From assembly GCA_016188475.1 (NCBI GenBank), contig JACPHT010000005.1:1-54623 (forward strand): 54,623 bases of DNA, in the 5' to 3' direction. The position numbers and the translations under genes were made by a program. This DNA comes from Candidatus Uhrbacteria bacterium. GTDB lineage: Bacteria > Patescibacteriota > Patescibacteriia > UBA9934 > GWF2-40-263. The notes beneath the pieces are model-generated. The model did no database searches. It saw only the letters and a program-made list of their open reading frames with translations, and had not been told where the DNA came from. This document shows, piece after piece, positions 41,685 to 49,974 of the stretch (positions within the stretch are counted from its first letter, which is position 1; each line of letters opens with the position of its first letter).

Positions 41685-42554
41685 ATGTGGATCATAGCTC
41701 AAATTTTCATAAATGCCATTATCGCTGGATCTGTTTACGCGCTTGTTGCGTCAGGCCTTACTTTTATTTATGCAACAAGCCGCATTTTTCACCTAGCGCA
41801 TGGCGTAGTGATTTTGTTTGGAGCGTACATTTTTCATTTTGTTTGGGTTGAACAAGGTTTGTCTCCAGCGCTTGGTGTTTTATTTTCAATTCTTGGAAGT
41901 GTGGCAATTGGACTTCTTATGAACGAATTGGTTTACGAACAACAACGCAAACGTCATGCAAAACGTTTGGCATATCTGATCTCAACAATAGCGCTTCTAA
42001 TGCTCGGAACTTCATCCATCATTCTGATTTTCAACACAAGTTTAAAATCGTTCAATATTCAAACAACAGTTTATAGGTTTGATCAATTGAATATAACTTT
42101 GATGCAGATTATTTTAATTGTTATTTCGTGTTTTTTACTTTTGATACTTTCCGCAGTTGTAAAATATACTAAATTCGGAAAGGCAATGCGCGCGACTTCT
42201 GACAATGATGAGGTTGCATCAATCATGGGGATCAACACTCGCCAAATTCGTAGATTGTCTTTTGGAATCGGATCGTTGTTAGCCGCTGTTGCCGGAATTT
42301 TGATTGGACTTGAATTTAATATAGATCCAAATATGGGAGTCTATTTGGCAATCAAAGGATTTACAGCAATGGTGATCGGAGGAGTCGGTTCAATCGGTGG
42401 TGCTATTTTTGGTGCGTTTCTTGTTGGTTTTTTTGAACAGATTGCTGTTTGGTATTTTGGTGCTGGTTGGAAAAATTCAATTGCGTTTGTTTTACTTTTC
42501 TTTTTTTTACTTCTTCGACCACGAGGAATTTTTGGCCTAAAGCGATTTAGATAA
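41685..42554 (+). CDS. livH: Branched-chain amino-acid type ABC permease LivH
   Basis: 289 aa from the ATG at 41685; the frame runs upstream into repeat DNA, which is not part of the protein. About eight transmembrane helices. LivH features are AGSVYALVASGLTFIYATS, FHLAHGVVILFGAYIF, RATSDNDEVASIMGINTRQI (the coupling-helix EAA-like loop) and IKGFTAMVIGGVGSIGGAIFGAFLVG. It forms the membrane pore with LivM, three bases downstream. Confidence 0.92.
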   Translation: MWIIAQIFINAIIAGSVYALVASGLTFIYATSRIFHLAHGVVILFGAYIFHFVWVEQGLSPALGVLFSILGSVAIGLLMNELVYEQQRKRHAKRLAYLISTIALLMLGTSSIILIFNTSLKSFNIQTTVYRFDQLNITLMQIILIVISCFLLLILSAVVKYTKFGKAMRATSDNDEVASIMGINTRQIRRLSFGIGSLLAAVAGILIGLEFNIDPNMGVYLAIKGFTAMVIGGVGSIGGAIFGAFLVGFFEQIAVWYFGAGWKNSIAFVLLFFFLLLRPRGIFGLKRFR

Positions 42555-42557
42555 ATT

Positions 42558-43418
42558 ATGTTTGCGTTTTTGATTTATATTTTGACACTCATTTGCATTT
42601 ACTCGATTATCGTGATGTCTTTGAATTTAGCAATGGGATACACAGGTTTGGTTAACTTCGGCCACATTGGACTTTTAGGAGTTGGCGCGTACACGTCGGC
42701 TATTTTAACGACGAAATTTGATGTGTCGTTTATTTTTGCGATCACTTTCGCGGCTATTTTGTGTGCTCTTATTGGGGCTTTGCTTTCTATTCCAAGTCGA
42801 AAAATAAAAGATGATTATTTTGCGCTTCTCACACTTGGTTTTTTGTTTGTTTCTGGAGCTGTTTTTATAAATTGGACAGACATGACTCGCGGCACTCTTG
42901 GAATCAGAGGAATCGTGCGTCCTGAAGGATTTGCAGAACCAATCTCTTTTTTTGTGCTGACCTTTATTATGTCTCTTGTAACTTTTTTTATTCTAGAAAA
43001 AGTTACTAATTCACCTTTTGGTCGTGTGCTTGAAGCGATTCGAGATGATGAGCAAGTTGCTGAGAGTTTGGGAAAAAATATTGATCGCGCGAAAATGGTA
43101 GCAATGACACTTTCAGGATTTTTTGTTGGAATTGCAGGAGTTTTTATGGCGCATTTTATTCGTTTCATAAATCCTGCGAGTTTTTGGCTTGACCCACTTG
43201 TAATCTCTCTCGCCGCTGTTGTGATTGGGGGTCTCGCATCGCTTCGTGGATCAATTCTTGGTGTAATTTTAGTTTTTACAATTTCTGAATCGCTTAGATT
43301 TCTTTCACTTCCGTCAACAATGATTGGTCCAATGCGTGTTATTTTGTTTATGATTGTTTTACTTGTTGTGATTTTGTTTAGACCAAAAGGAATAATTGGG
43401 AGAGCCGATTTAGATTAG
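42558..43418 (+). CDS. livM: Branched-chain amino-acid type ABC permease LivM
   Basis: 286 aa, polytopic. LivM motifs are LNLAMGYTGLVNFGHIGLLG, RGTLGIRGI, GRVLEAIRDDEQVAESLGKN (coupling loop) and PLVISLAAVVIGGLASLRGSILG. It pairs with LivH. The stop codon TAG is part of the left end of repeat copy C, which separates it from livG. Confidence 0.92.
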   Translation: MFAFLIYILTLICIYSIIVMSLNLAMGYTGLVNFGHIGLLGVGAYTSAILTTKFDVSFIFAITFAAILCALIGALLSIPSRKIKDDYFALLTLGFLFVSGAVFINWTDMTRGTLGIRGIVRPEGFAEPISFFVLTFIMSLVTFFILEKVTNSPFGRVLEAIRDDEQVAESLGKNIDRAKMVAMTLSGFFVGIAGVFMAHFIRFINPASFWLDPLVISLAAVVIGGLASLRGSILGVILVFTISESLRFLSLPSTMIGPMRVILFMIVLLVVILFRPKGIIGRADLD

Positions 43419-43511
43419 AGACCTATGCAAAACTCCCATAGCCAAATTTTACCCATTCGACAAGCTCAGGGAATAAAATTTGGCATTTAATTCGAGTTTT
43501 GCAGATGTCTC
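43418..43511. repeat. Palindromic TIR element, copy C (short form)
   Basis: 94 bp. Terminal arms GAGACCTATGCAAAACTC (43418-43435) and GAGTTTTGCAGATGTCTC (43494-43511), two mismatches. The inner GCCAAATTTTA/TAAAATTTGGC arms are kept, but the left CCTGAGC...GTCGAAGG arm is missing. It starts on the last base of the livM stop. Confidence 0.8.
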
Positions 43512-43519
43512 ATTAACGT

Positions 43520-44263
43520 ATGCTTAAACTTCAAAACATTTCAAAATCATTTGGCGGAGTTCAAGCAGTCAAAAACTGCTCATTTGAGATTGAGAAAAAC
43601 AGTATCACAGCACTTGTGGGCCCAAATGGCGCTGGTAAAACAACCGTTTTCAATTTGGTTTCTGGTTTTTCAAATCCTGACAAAGGTGATATTTTTTTTG
43701 AAAATAAAAAACTCAATCATCTTCCAATTTGGAAACGGTCACGGCTTGGAATTTCACGAACATTTCAACTCTCAAGAATGTTCAGAAATTTAAGTATTGA
43801 GGATAATTTGTTGATCGCGCTTCGTGAAGACGATGATAAATTTCTCAAAATGTTTTTACGTGATGTTGAAGGAGACAAACAAGAAAAAAATCGCATCTAT
43901 GAAATAATGGATTTTGTTGGACTTAAAAAAGATCCGAAAACAATAGTAACAGATCTTTCATATGGTCAGCAAAAACTTTTTGATTTGTCCCGAGCGCTTC
44001 TTAACAGTCACGAATTTTTGATGCTTGACGAACCTGTCGCTGGAGTCAATCCGATTTTGCGAGACACATTCAAAAAACTCTTAAAAGAATTAAAAGCCAA
44101 AGGCGAAACAATTCTATTGATTGAGCACGATATGGATTTTGTACGCCACGTTGCGGACACTGTGATTGTGATGGATCAGGGAAGCGTTTTGGCAGAAGGC
44201 GATCCAGAATATATTTTTTCCGATAAAAAAGTTCTCGAAGCGTATCTTGGAACAACAGTATGA
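43520..44263 (+). CDS. livG: ABC transporter ATP-binding protein LivG
   Basis: 247 aa. Walker A GPNGAGKTTVFNLVSG, Q-loop SRTFQLSRMF, signature variant DLSYGQQKLFDLSRALL (LSYGQ in place of LSGGQ, usual for LivG), Walker B EFLMLDEPVAGVNP, and a switch His in IEHDMDFV. It drives transport together with LivF. The stop overlaps the next gene by ATGA. Confidence 0.94.
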   Translation: MLKLQNISKSFGGVQAVKNCSFEIEKNSITALVGPNGAGKTTVFNLVSGFSNPDKGDIFFENKKLNHLPIWKRSRLGISRTFQLSRMFRNLSIEDNLLIALREDDDKFLKMFLRDVEGDKQEKNRIYEIMDFVGLKKDPKTIVTDLSYGQQKLFDLSRALLNSHEFLMLDEPVAGVNPILRDTFKKLLKELKAKGETILLIEHDMDFVRHVADTVIVMDQGSVLAEGDPEYIFSDKKVLEAYLGTTV

Positions 44264-44811
44264 CGCTTATTATTCCTAAACAACCTGACAAAATCACTTT
44301 ACGTGTTGATCATCTTTGGAATGGGGAGGTTTGTCAAAACGATCGTGTTTTTGCAGATATAGAAATTTCAGAACACCAAAACGGATTTAATGTTAAAGTT
44401 GAATCGCCTGTCTTGCATGATCAAAAAATTCCAATAGAAGCCGCGACTGGATCAAGAGTTGAAGGTCTCTGGAATTACGACGTTGTTGAATTATTTTTAG
44501 TTGGTCCTGGACATCGGTATTTAGAAATTGAACTTGGAGCAGGGGGGCATTTTCTTATTTTGGGTTTTGATCGCATTCGCCATTGCTCAAATGAATATAA
44601 AAATTTTCAACCAATTTTAAGTCATAAAAAAACTCTTGGAAAAACTTGGGTTTCAGAATTGATGATTCCGTGGAAAATTGTTCCTGAAAATCTGCGCGCA
44701 CTGAACGTTTTTATGATTGCATCTGGGCAATTTTTATCTTACAGTCCGCTTCCAGGCGATAAACCAGACTTTCATCAACCTGATTTTTATCCATATGCTT
44801 CTTCACATTGA
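44260..44811 (+). CDS. UPF0462 (C4orf33-like) protein inside the liv operon
   Basis: 183 aa. VEGLWNYDVVELFLVGPG followed by RYLEIELGAGGHFLIL closely fits the UPF0462/C4orf33 signature (GLWDYEVVELF ... YLEVELxPxGxxLVL), a DOMON/CBM9-like beta-sandwich family known mostly from animals and scattered bacteria. It starts in the livG stop (ATGA) and overlaps livF by 17 bp, so it is firmly inside the operon. Its job is unknown; a small-molecule-binding beta-sandwich that helps the importer is an inference. Confidence 0.78.
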   Translation: MTLIIPKQPDKITLRVDHLWNGEVCQNDRVFADIEISEHQNGFNVKVESPVLHDQKIPIEAATGSRVEGLWNYDVVELFLVGPGHRYLEIELGAGGHFLILGFDRIRHCSNEYKNFQPILSHKKTLGKTWVSELMIPWKIVPENLRALNVFMIASGQFLSYSPLPGDKPDFHQPDFYPYASSH

Positions 44812-45499
44812 AAATCTTTCAGCAGGTTACGGACAATTACGTGTTCTCAATAATGTCTCGCTTAGTGTTGGTGTCGGGGAGATGGTTGTTTTGATAGGCC
44901 CAAACGGCGCTGGAAAGTCAACCATTCTTAAATCAATTTTTGGTTTGACAACTAAAATGAATGGTCAAATTTTGTTTGACGCGCTAAATATAACATCACT
45001 TCCAACACACTCTTTAATAGAACAAGGAATTGGTTTTGTTCCACAAGGTCGTCTTATTTTTCCAACAATGACAGTTAAAGAAAATCTTGAGATCGGAGGG
45101 TATCTTATTGATCACAAAGAAACACTTCACAAAAGTTTGGATTACGTTTTTGGTCTTTTTTCTGTTTTGAAAGAAAAACAACAAGAGCTTGCTGGAAATT
45201 TATCAGGTGGACAACAACAGCAGTTGGCAATTGGACGTGCGCTTATGATGCGCCCTAAGCTTTTGATGCTTGATGAACCATCTTTGGGCTTATCACCAAA
45301 ACTAACTCAAGAAGTATTTCATATATTGCAAAAAATTCGAGAAGAAGGAACAACTCTCCTTATTGTTGAACAAAATGTTCGTTTGGCTCTTAGTTATGTT
45401 GATCGCGGGCATTTACTCTCTAATGGAAAAATTATTTTTTCTGGCACAGCAAAAGAGCTTGGAGATGAAAAGATAATGCACAACGCATATCTTTCTTAA
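44795..45499 (+). CDS. livF: ABC transporter ATP-binding protein LivF
   Basis: 234 aa from the ATG at 44795 (MLLHIENLSAGYG), the standard LivF start; an upstream in-frame Met lies deep in the preceding gene. Walker A GPNGAGKSTILKSIFG, Q-loop FVPQGRLIFPTM, signature NLSGGQQQQLAIGRALM, Walker B LLMLDEPSLGLSP, His-switch replaced by Gln in IVEQNVRLAL as is normal for LivF. The 3' end overlaps the convergent PBP gene by four bases. Confidence 0.95.
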   Translation: MLLHIENLSAGYGQLRVLNNVSLSVGVGEMVVLIGPNGAGKSTILKSIFGLTTKMNGQILFDALNITSLPTHSLIEQGIGFVPQGRLIFPTMTVKENLEIGGYLIDHKETLHKSLDYVFGLFSVLKEKQQELAGNLSGGQQQQLAIGRALMMRPKLLMLDEPSLGLSPKLTQEVFHILQKIREEGTTLLIVEQNVRLALSYVDRGHLLSNGKIIFSGTAKELGDEKIMHNAYLS

Positions 45500-48417
45500 A
45501 AAAGATCCAAGTCGTTTTGAGGAATAAATAAATCAGACTCTGTTTGTGAATTTGAACTTGTAGGATTTATTGTAATAAGAACTCCCGAAGTTTGAGTTGT
45601 TGTTCCTTGTTTTGTTGTACCTTCCGCAAACAAAGCATAAGTTCCTGTTTGAGGAAGTGTCCAATCAAATGTTGAAAAAACTGTGTTTGGATTTGATTGC
45701 TGACCAATGAGTTGCCGTCCTTCAGAACCTGAAGGATCAACATAAACCCTGATTGAACTGTAATCGTCGGGTTTTTTTACAGAAACAACAATTGTATATT
45801 TTTCCGATGTTCGTTCAATTGTTTGTCCGTGTTTTGGATCAATAATTGTCAGAGAGTCTTCAGACGCGTCTTCTGAAACTTGAACACTAACAGAGTTTGA
45901 ACCTTGATTCTCTGCATCATCAAATGCGACACTTTTGAGTGAATGTGTTCCTCGTCCAATTGAATTTGGAAGTGTTGAATTGAATTTGTATGGAGAAGTT
46001 TCGTCTGATCCCAGATAAGCGCCATCAATATAAAATTCAATTCGCGAAATTTTTCTCGGTGCAGAAGCCAAAACTTCGATGCTTATTTGTCTTCCAATAA
46101 ATTGATTGTCTTGAGGAGACAAGATTTTTACAGAAGGAAAGTTTTCTGGAACATGAATATCGTCGTATTGCGTTGGAGGATCTGATTGAGTGATTTTCTT
46201 TCCAGTTTCTTGCTCTTTTTTTTCAATCCAGTTTTTAATACCAACCTCCCACGGCTCATAATATGGATCAGAGTTTGGGTCTTTTGGAGTATCTCCAGTA
46301 GGGTCTGCTCTGTCTATGTAATGAAGCAGTGAATGAAATTCGGCAAATGTTCTTTCTTCTTTTTGTGATGTCGGTGTGAATTCGGTTGCAAGTTTTCCAG
46401 ATATTTTGTCAATGACCACCGTTGATGCTGCAAGTTTTCCGTCCAAAACCGGCTTCCCAGTTGCTTTGATTATTGGCGGAGTGAAAGTTTCAATGTTTGT
46501 TTTTTCAAGCACTCGTTTCATAAACGCGTTCCATATCGGACCAGCCGCAGAAAAACCTCCTGCGCTTTTTGTCATTTCAGTGTTGTTATTGTTTCCAGCC
46601 CAAACTCCAACAGCAAGAGACGGGGTGTAACCCAAGAGCCAAGCGTCTCTGTTGTTATTTGTTGTTCCTGTTTTTGCAGCGACCGGTCTATCTCCAAGCT
46701 GGAGTGGACTATTTAGGCCAAACACTGCAGAGCGAGCGTTATTGTCCGACAAAACATTCGTAATAGTTCGCGCGATATTTTCATCCATCACTTTTTTTCC
46801 TTCTTTTTGTTTCCATTCTTCAAGAGTTTCGCCGTTTGCATCTTCTATTTTTAGAATTGAAACAGGTTCGAATTGTTTTCCTTCATTTGCAAACGCGGCA
46901 TAAGTGTTTACGTGCTCTAGAAGTTTTACCTCGCCCCCGCCAAGAACAAGAGAAAGACCAAAAGCGCTGTGATCTCCAAACGATGTGTAACCAAGGGAAG
47001 TCGCAAAATCAAGAGCGTTTTCAACCCCAACCATATACAACATTTTTACGGCCGGTATGTTAAGTGAGAGCTGGAGGGCGTCCCTTAGCCTAACAGGCCC
47101 TCGTTCTTTTAGGTCGTAATCGTGTGGTGTGTATGTTCCTGTGACAGTTGGAAAATCAGTTACAACATCCCACACAACAGTGTTTGGCGTGTATCCCATT
47201 TCAAAAGCCTTTGCGTATACAATAGGTTTGAAGCTTGAACCTGGCTGGCGAAGTCGTGTTGCAACATTGACTTGGCCATCAATTGTTTCATCAAAATAAT
47301 CCTTTGATCCAACCATGCTTAAGATTTGTCCGTTTTTTGGATCAATCGCTACAAGCGCGGCATTGCTGAATTTTAAACTCGGGCCTTTTTCATCAACATG
47401 TTTTTTAACCTCTTCTTCAGCAATTTTTTGGTAGTCGTAGTTTAGAGTTGTAATGACTTTTAATCCGCCAGCTTCTGCGACTTGTTGTCCGAATTTTTCC
47501 TCAAGTTGCTCTTTTACATAAAGCACAAAGTGAGGCGCTTCAATGTTTACTAGCTTGACCTTTAATGGTGTTGCTTCTTTTTTTGCTGATTTAAGTTGAT
47601 CTTCAGTAATAAAACCAAGATTTTTCATTTCATTAAGAATATAATCGCGCCGAGCAAGTAAACGGTCTGGGTTGTTGAGGTATGTTGTTGGGGCTTTTGG
47701 AAGAGCGGCAAGCGTCGCGGCTTCAGCAAGGGTGATCTCATTCACACTTTTTTTGAAAAGATTTTGAGACGCCGCTTCTATTCCATAATATGTTGATCCG
47801 TACGGAATTTCATTAAAATAAATTTGAAGGATTTCATCTTTTGTGTACCTTCGCTCAAGTTCAACAGAAAGCATCAACTCTTTTATTTTACGAGTGAATG
47901 TTTTTTCGTTCGAAAGTATCGCATTTTTCACAAGCTGTTGAGTAAGAGTGGAGCCACCAACGCGATTACCTCGCAGGTTTTCCAAAAATGCTCTAACGAT
48001 TCCTTTTATATCAAACCCGCTATGTTTACAAAAACTGCGGTCTTCTGCGGCTATTGTCGCTTGCAGCGCAAAAAGTGGGATCCCGTTTTTATTTGTCTCA
48101 AGATTTTTATCGTCTTTACAAAATCCTTCTTGAACTTTTTTCAACGTTCTATTTTCACTTCCAAAAATTTCATAAAGTAAATGTTCTCCTGTCCGGTCGT
48201 AAATTTTTGTTGTTTGAGAAATACTTCGCTCGGTCAAACTGTTTGGATTTGGCAATTGGCGGCTTGCGAAAGCCATTACACCCACAAGAATAAGCGACAG
48301 AGCAAAACCCAGCGCGATTGCAAGCAGAATCAAATTTTTTATGAGTTGTTTTCGAGAAGAACGCGATCTTGGTTTCCAACCTTGTGTGTTGTGTATATAT
48401 TGTGACATAACGGTCAT
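45496..48417 (-). CDS. Class A penicillin-binding protein (PBP1A type)
   Basis: 973 aa. Basic cytoplasmic tail, one transmembrane helix (about 28-50), GT51 glycosyltransferase with AAEDRSFCKHSGFD (catalytic Glu), GGSTLTQQLVKN and YFNEIPYGSTYYGIEAA, then a transpeptidase with SSFK (nucleophile Ser), SLN and KTGTTNNNRDAW. After the catalytic part come a Pro-rich stretch and two Ig-like domains (VKILSPQDNQFIG..., TIIDPKHGQTIE...) that probably bind the wall or partner proteins. It polymerises and crosslinks peptidoglycan. A cluster of wall genes (M23, 3D protein, LspA) is nearby. Confidence 0.95.
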   Translation of the reverse strand: MTVMSQYIHNTQGWKPRSRSSRKQLIKNLILLAIALGFALSLILVGVMAFASRQLPNPNSLTERSISQTTKIYDRTGEHLLYEIFGSENRTLKKVQEGFCKDDKNLETNKNGIPLFALQATIAAEDRSFCKHSGFDIKGIVRAFLENLRGNRVGGSTLTQQLVKNAILSNEKTFTRKIKELMLSVELERRYTKDEILQIYFNEIPYGSTYYGIEAASQNLFKKSVNEITLAEAATLAALPKAPTTYLNNPDRLLARRDYILNEMKNLGFITEDQLKSAKKEATPLKVKLVNIEAPHFVLYVKEQLEEKFGQQVAEAGGLKVITTLNYDYQKIAEEEVKKHVDEKGPSLKFSNAALVAIDPKNGQILSMVGSKDYFDETIDGQVNVATRLRQPGSSFKPIVYAKAFEMGYTPNTVVWDVVTDFPTVTGTYTPHDYDLKERGPVRLRDALQLSLNIPAVKMLYMVGVENALDFATSLGYTSFGDHSAFGLSLVLGGGEVKLLEHVNTYAAFANEGKQFEPVSILKIEDANGETLEEWKQKEGKKVMDENIARTITNVLSDNNARSAVFGLNSPLQLGDRPVAAKTGTTNNNRDAWLLGYTPSLAVGVWAGNNNNTEMTKSAGGFSAAGPIWNAFMKRVLEKTNIETFTPPIIKATGKPVLDGKLAASTVVIDKISGKLATEFTPTSQKEERTFAEFHSLLHYIDRADPTGDTPKDPNSDPYYEPWEVGIKNWIEKKEQETGKKITQSDPPTQYDDIHVPENFPSVKILSPQDNQFIGRQISIEVLASAPRKISRIEFYIDGAYLGSDETSPYKFNSTLPNSIGRGTHSLKSVAFDDAENQGSNSVSVQVSEDASEDSLTIIDPKHGQTIERTSEKYTIVVSVKKPDDYSSIRVYVDPSGSEGRQLIGQQSNPNTVFSTFDWTLPQTGTYALFAEGTTKQGTTTQTSGVLITINPTSSNSQTESDLFIPQNDLDLF

Positions 48418-48502
48418 AGAATACCTGATTTTTAGGATAAATCAAAGACTTCGACAGTACACATAGATGTTACTTTTTCAACTTTTTTTGTTGATAAGTA
48501 TA

Positions 48503-48531
48503 TTGACAAAAAGTCGTTTTTATGGTATCCT
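48503..48531 (+). promoter_or_regulatory. Promoter of the 3D-domain gene
   Basis: TTGACA (48503-48508), a 17-bp spacer and TATCCT (48526-48531). Transcription would begin near 48538, at the first base of a terminator-like hairpin. Confidence 0.75.
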
Positions 48532-48537
48532 TCCGCC

Positions 48538-48561
48538 ACTCCCAAGAACGCGGGAGTTTTT
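48538..48561 (+). terminator. Terminator-like hairpin at the 5' end of the 3D-gene transcript
   Basis: ACTCCC (48538-48543)/GGGAGT (48552-48557) followed by TTTTT, ending four bases before the ATG. It may be a 5' stabilising hairpin or a remnant terminator. Confidence 0.6.
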
Positions 48562-48564
48562 ATT

Positions 48565-49188
48565 ATGTCGAATATACTTATCAAACAATTTATCGGAATG
48601 CTTGAGGAAGACGCGTTTTTCATGCGAACAGCGATGTATTGGATTTCTGATATCTTTGTGCCCATTCGAAAAATGTTGTTGTCGGCAAAACGTCACACTA
48701 TTGATGTTTCTTTGGCCGCATTCATTGCTATTATTGGAATATACGTCTTTTTTCCAACAATCGTTAACGCCGATATAGAAAAAGAACAAATTAATTTTGA
48801 TACACAAACCATTGGTCTTATTATTGAAGCAATGCAGAACGAAACTCGACCGTATGGTCGTTTGACTTTATCTCATGACGCGGCCCCGCGTCGAAGTTAT
48901 CGTGTTCCGATTACTGCATATACTTCAGAACCAGCACAGACTGATGATACTCCTTGTGTAACGGCTTCCGGACTTGATGTTTGCGAACGTGATATTGAAA
49001 ACGTTGTTGCCGCGAACTTTTTGCCGCTTGGAACCCGTGTTCGTATTCCAGAGTTATACGGCGACCGAGTTTTTTATGTTGAAGACCGAATGAACAAACG
49101 TTACAACTATAAAATGGATATTTGGATGAAAGAAAAATCAAATGCAAAAGTGTTTGGTGTCCAATACGCAACAATCGAAGTATTTTAA
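48565..49188 (+). CDS. 3D-domain (double-psi beta-barrel) wall-associated protein
   Basis: 207 aa. One transmembrane segment (about 52-70, AAFIAIIGIYVFFPTIVNA) and a short linker lead to a C-terminal 3D domain: PITAYTSEPAQTDDTPCVTASG, VAANFLPLGTRVRIPELYGD, FYVEDRMN and the final DIWM with conserved Asp residues. The domain is related to MltA/RlpA-type lytic enzymes acting on glycan strands. The extra Cys pair (TPCVTASGLDVCE) may form a disulfide. It has its own promoter and a terminator after the stop. Confidence 0.87.
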   Translation: MSNILIKQFIGMLEEDAFFMRTAMYWISDIFVPIRKMLLSAKRHTIDVSLAAFIAIIGIYVFFPTIVNADIEKEQINFDTQTIGLIIEAMQNETRPYGRLTLSHDAAPRRSYRVPITAYTSEPAQTDDTPCVTASGLDVCERDIENVVAANFLPLGTRVRIPELYGDRVFYVEDRMNKRYNYKMDIWMKEKSNAKVFGVQYATIEVF

Positions 49189-49191
49189 CAA

Positions 49192-49228
49192 AAAACAGCC
49201 CGGCTAAAATCTGGGCTGTTTTAATTTT
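49192..49228 (+). terminator. Terminator of the 3D-domain gene
   Basis: AAAACAGCCC (49192-49201)/GGGCTGTTTT (49213-49222) followed by AATTTT. It is nearly palindromic and could also end tRNA-Cys transcription leftward. Confidence 0.8.
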
Positions 49229-49232
49229 ATTT

Positions 49233-49308
49233 TGGAGGCCACGGCCGGGGTTGAACCGGCGCATAGCGGTTTTGCAGACCGCCGCGTTAACCACTTCGCC
49301 ACGTGGCC
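49233..49308 (-). tRNA. tRNA-Cys(GCA)
   Basis: Acceptor GGCCACG/CGTGGCC, discriminator U73 (cysteine identity), anticodon stem GCGGT/ACCGC with loop CTGCAAA giving GCA, T-loop TTCAACC, encoded CCA. Confidence 0.95.
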
Positions 49309-49385
49309 ATAAACTCACTGTTCCGAAATGTATCAGAGTTTCTTTTCAAAATCAATGAAACTAGCTAAGATTAATTTTGAATTAT

Positions 49386-49931
49386 ATGAAAAATGGGACG
49401 CTGACAAGAATCATAGCGGAAAGTATGAGAGAGATAGTTTTCGGGTTTGAGGACTCTCTTGTTTCAACTCTTGGCACTCTCACTGGAATTGCGATTGGTT
49501 CTCGAAGTACTTACATCGTGATTCTTTCAGGTTTTGTTTTAATTGCGGCCGAAAGTATGTCAATGGCGGCCGGAAGTTATCTTTCATCAAAATCAGCTTC
49601 TGAAGCAGAGCAGTTGCTTCATGAGAAGGACGGTAAACCATACATTCACGACTCGCATCCTGTCAGGGCTGGAATTGTTATGGGTGTTTTGTATTTTATT
49701 GGTGGATTTGTTCCTCTTTTACCTTATTTTTTCATTTCCGTGTCAGAGGCGATAGTTATTTCAATTCCTCTCACCGCCACTTGTCTTTTTCTTCTTGGTG
49801 TTTGGTCTTCTGAATTTACAAAGCGCAATCCTTTCAAAAGTGGCGTTGAAATGACAGTAATTTCACTTGCCGCGGCGCTAATCGGTTATTTTATTGGTTG
49901 GATAGTAAGTATATATTTTGGCGCGGCATAG
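49386..49931 (+). CDS. VIT/CCC1-family metal transporter
   Basis: 181 aa. The ATG at 49386 was chosen over a TTG three codons earlier. Family motif VFGFEDSLVSTLGTLTGIAIG in helix 1, ESMSMAAGSYLSSKSASEAEQ (helix 2 and the metal-binding start), then three further helices including HPVRAGIVMGVLYFIGG. VIT/CCC1 proteins move Fe2+ or Mn2+. The cytoplasmic Glu-rich metal-binding insert of vacuolar VITs is short here. It lies just 43 bp upstream of nifS, so iron handling next to Fe-S assembly is a plausible link. Confidence 0.85.
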   Translation: MKNGTLTRIIAESMREIVFGFEDSLVSTLGTLTGIAIGSRSTYIVILSGFVLIAAESMSMAAGSYLSSKSASEAEQLLHEKDGKPYIHDSHPVRAGIVMGVLYFIGGFVPLLPYFFISVSEAIVISIPLTATCLFLLGVWSSEFTKRNPFKSGVEMTVISLAAALIGYFIGWIVSIYFGAA

Positions 49932-49974
49932 AAAGCTTGAATTTTTTTTGTTTTTTTGTTAGTCTCGCTTGGCT

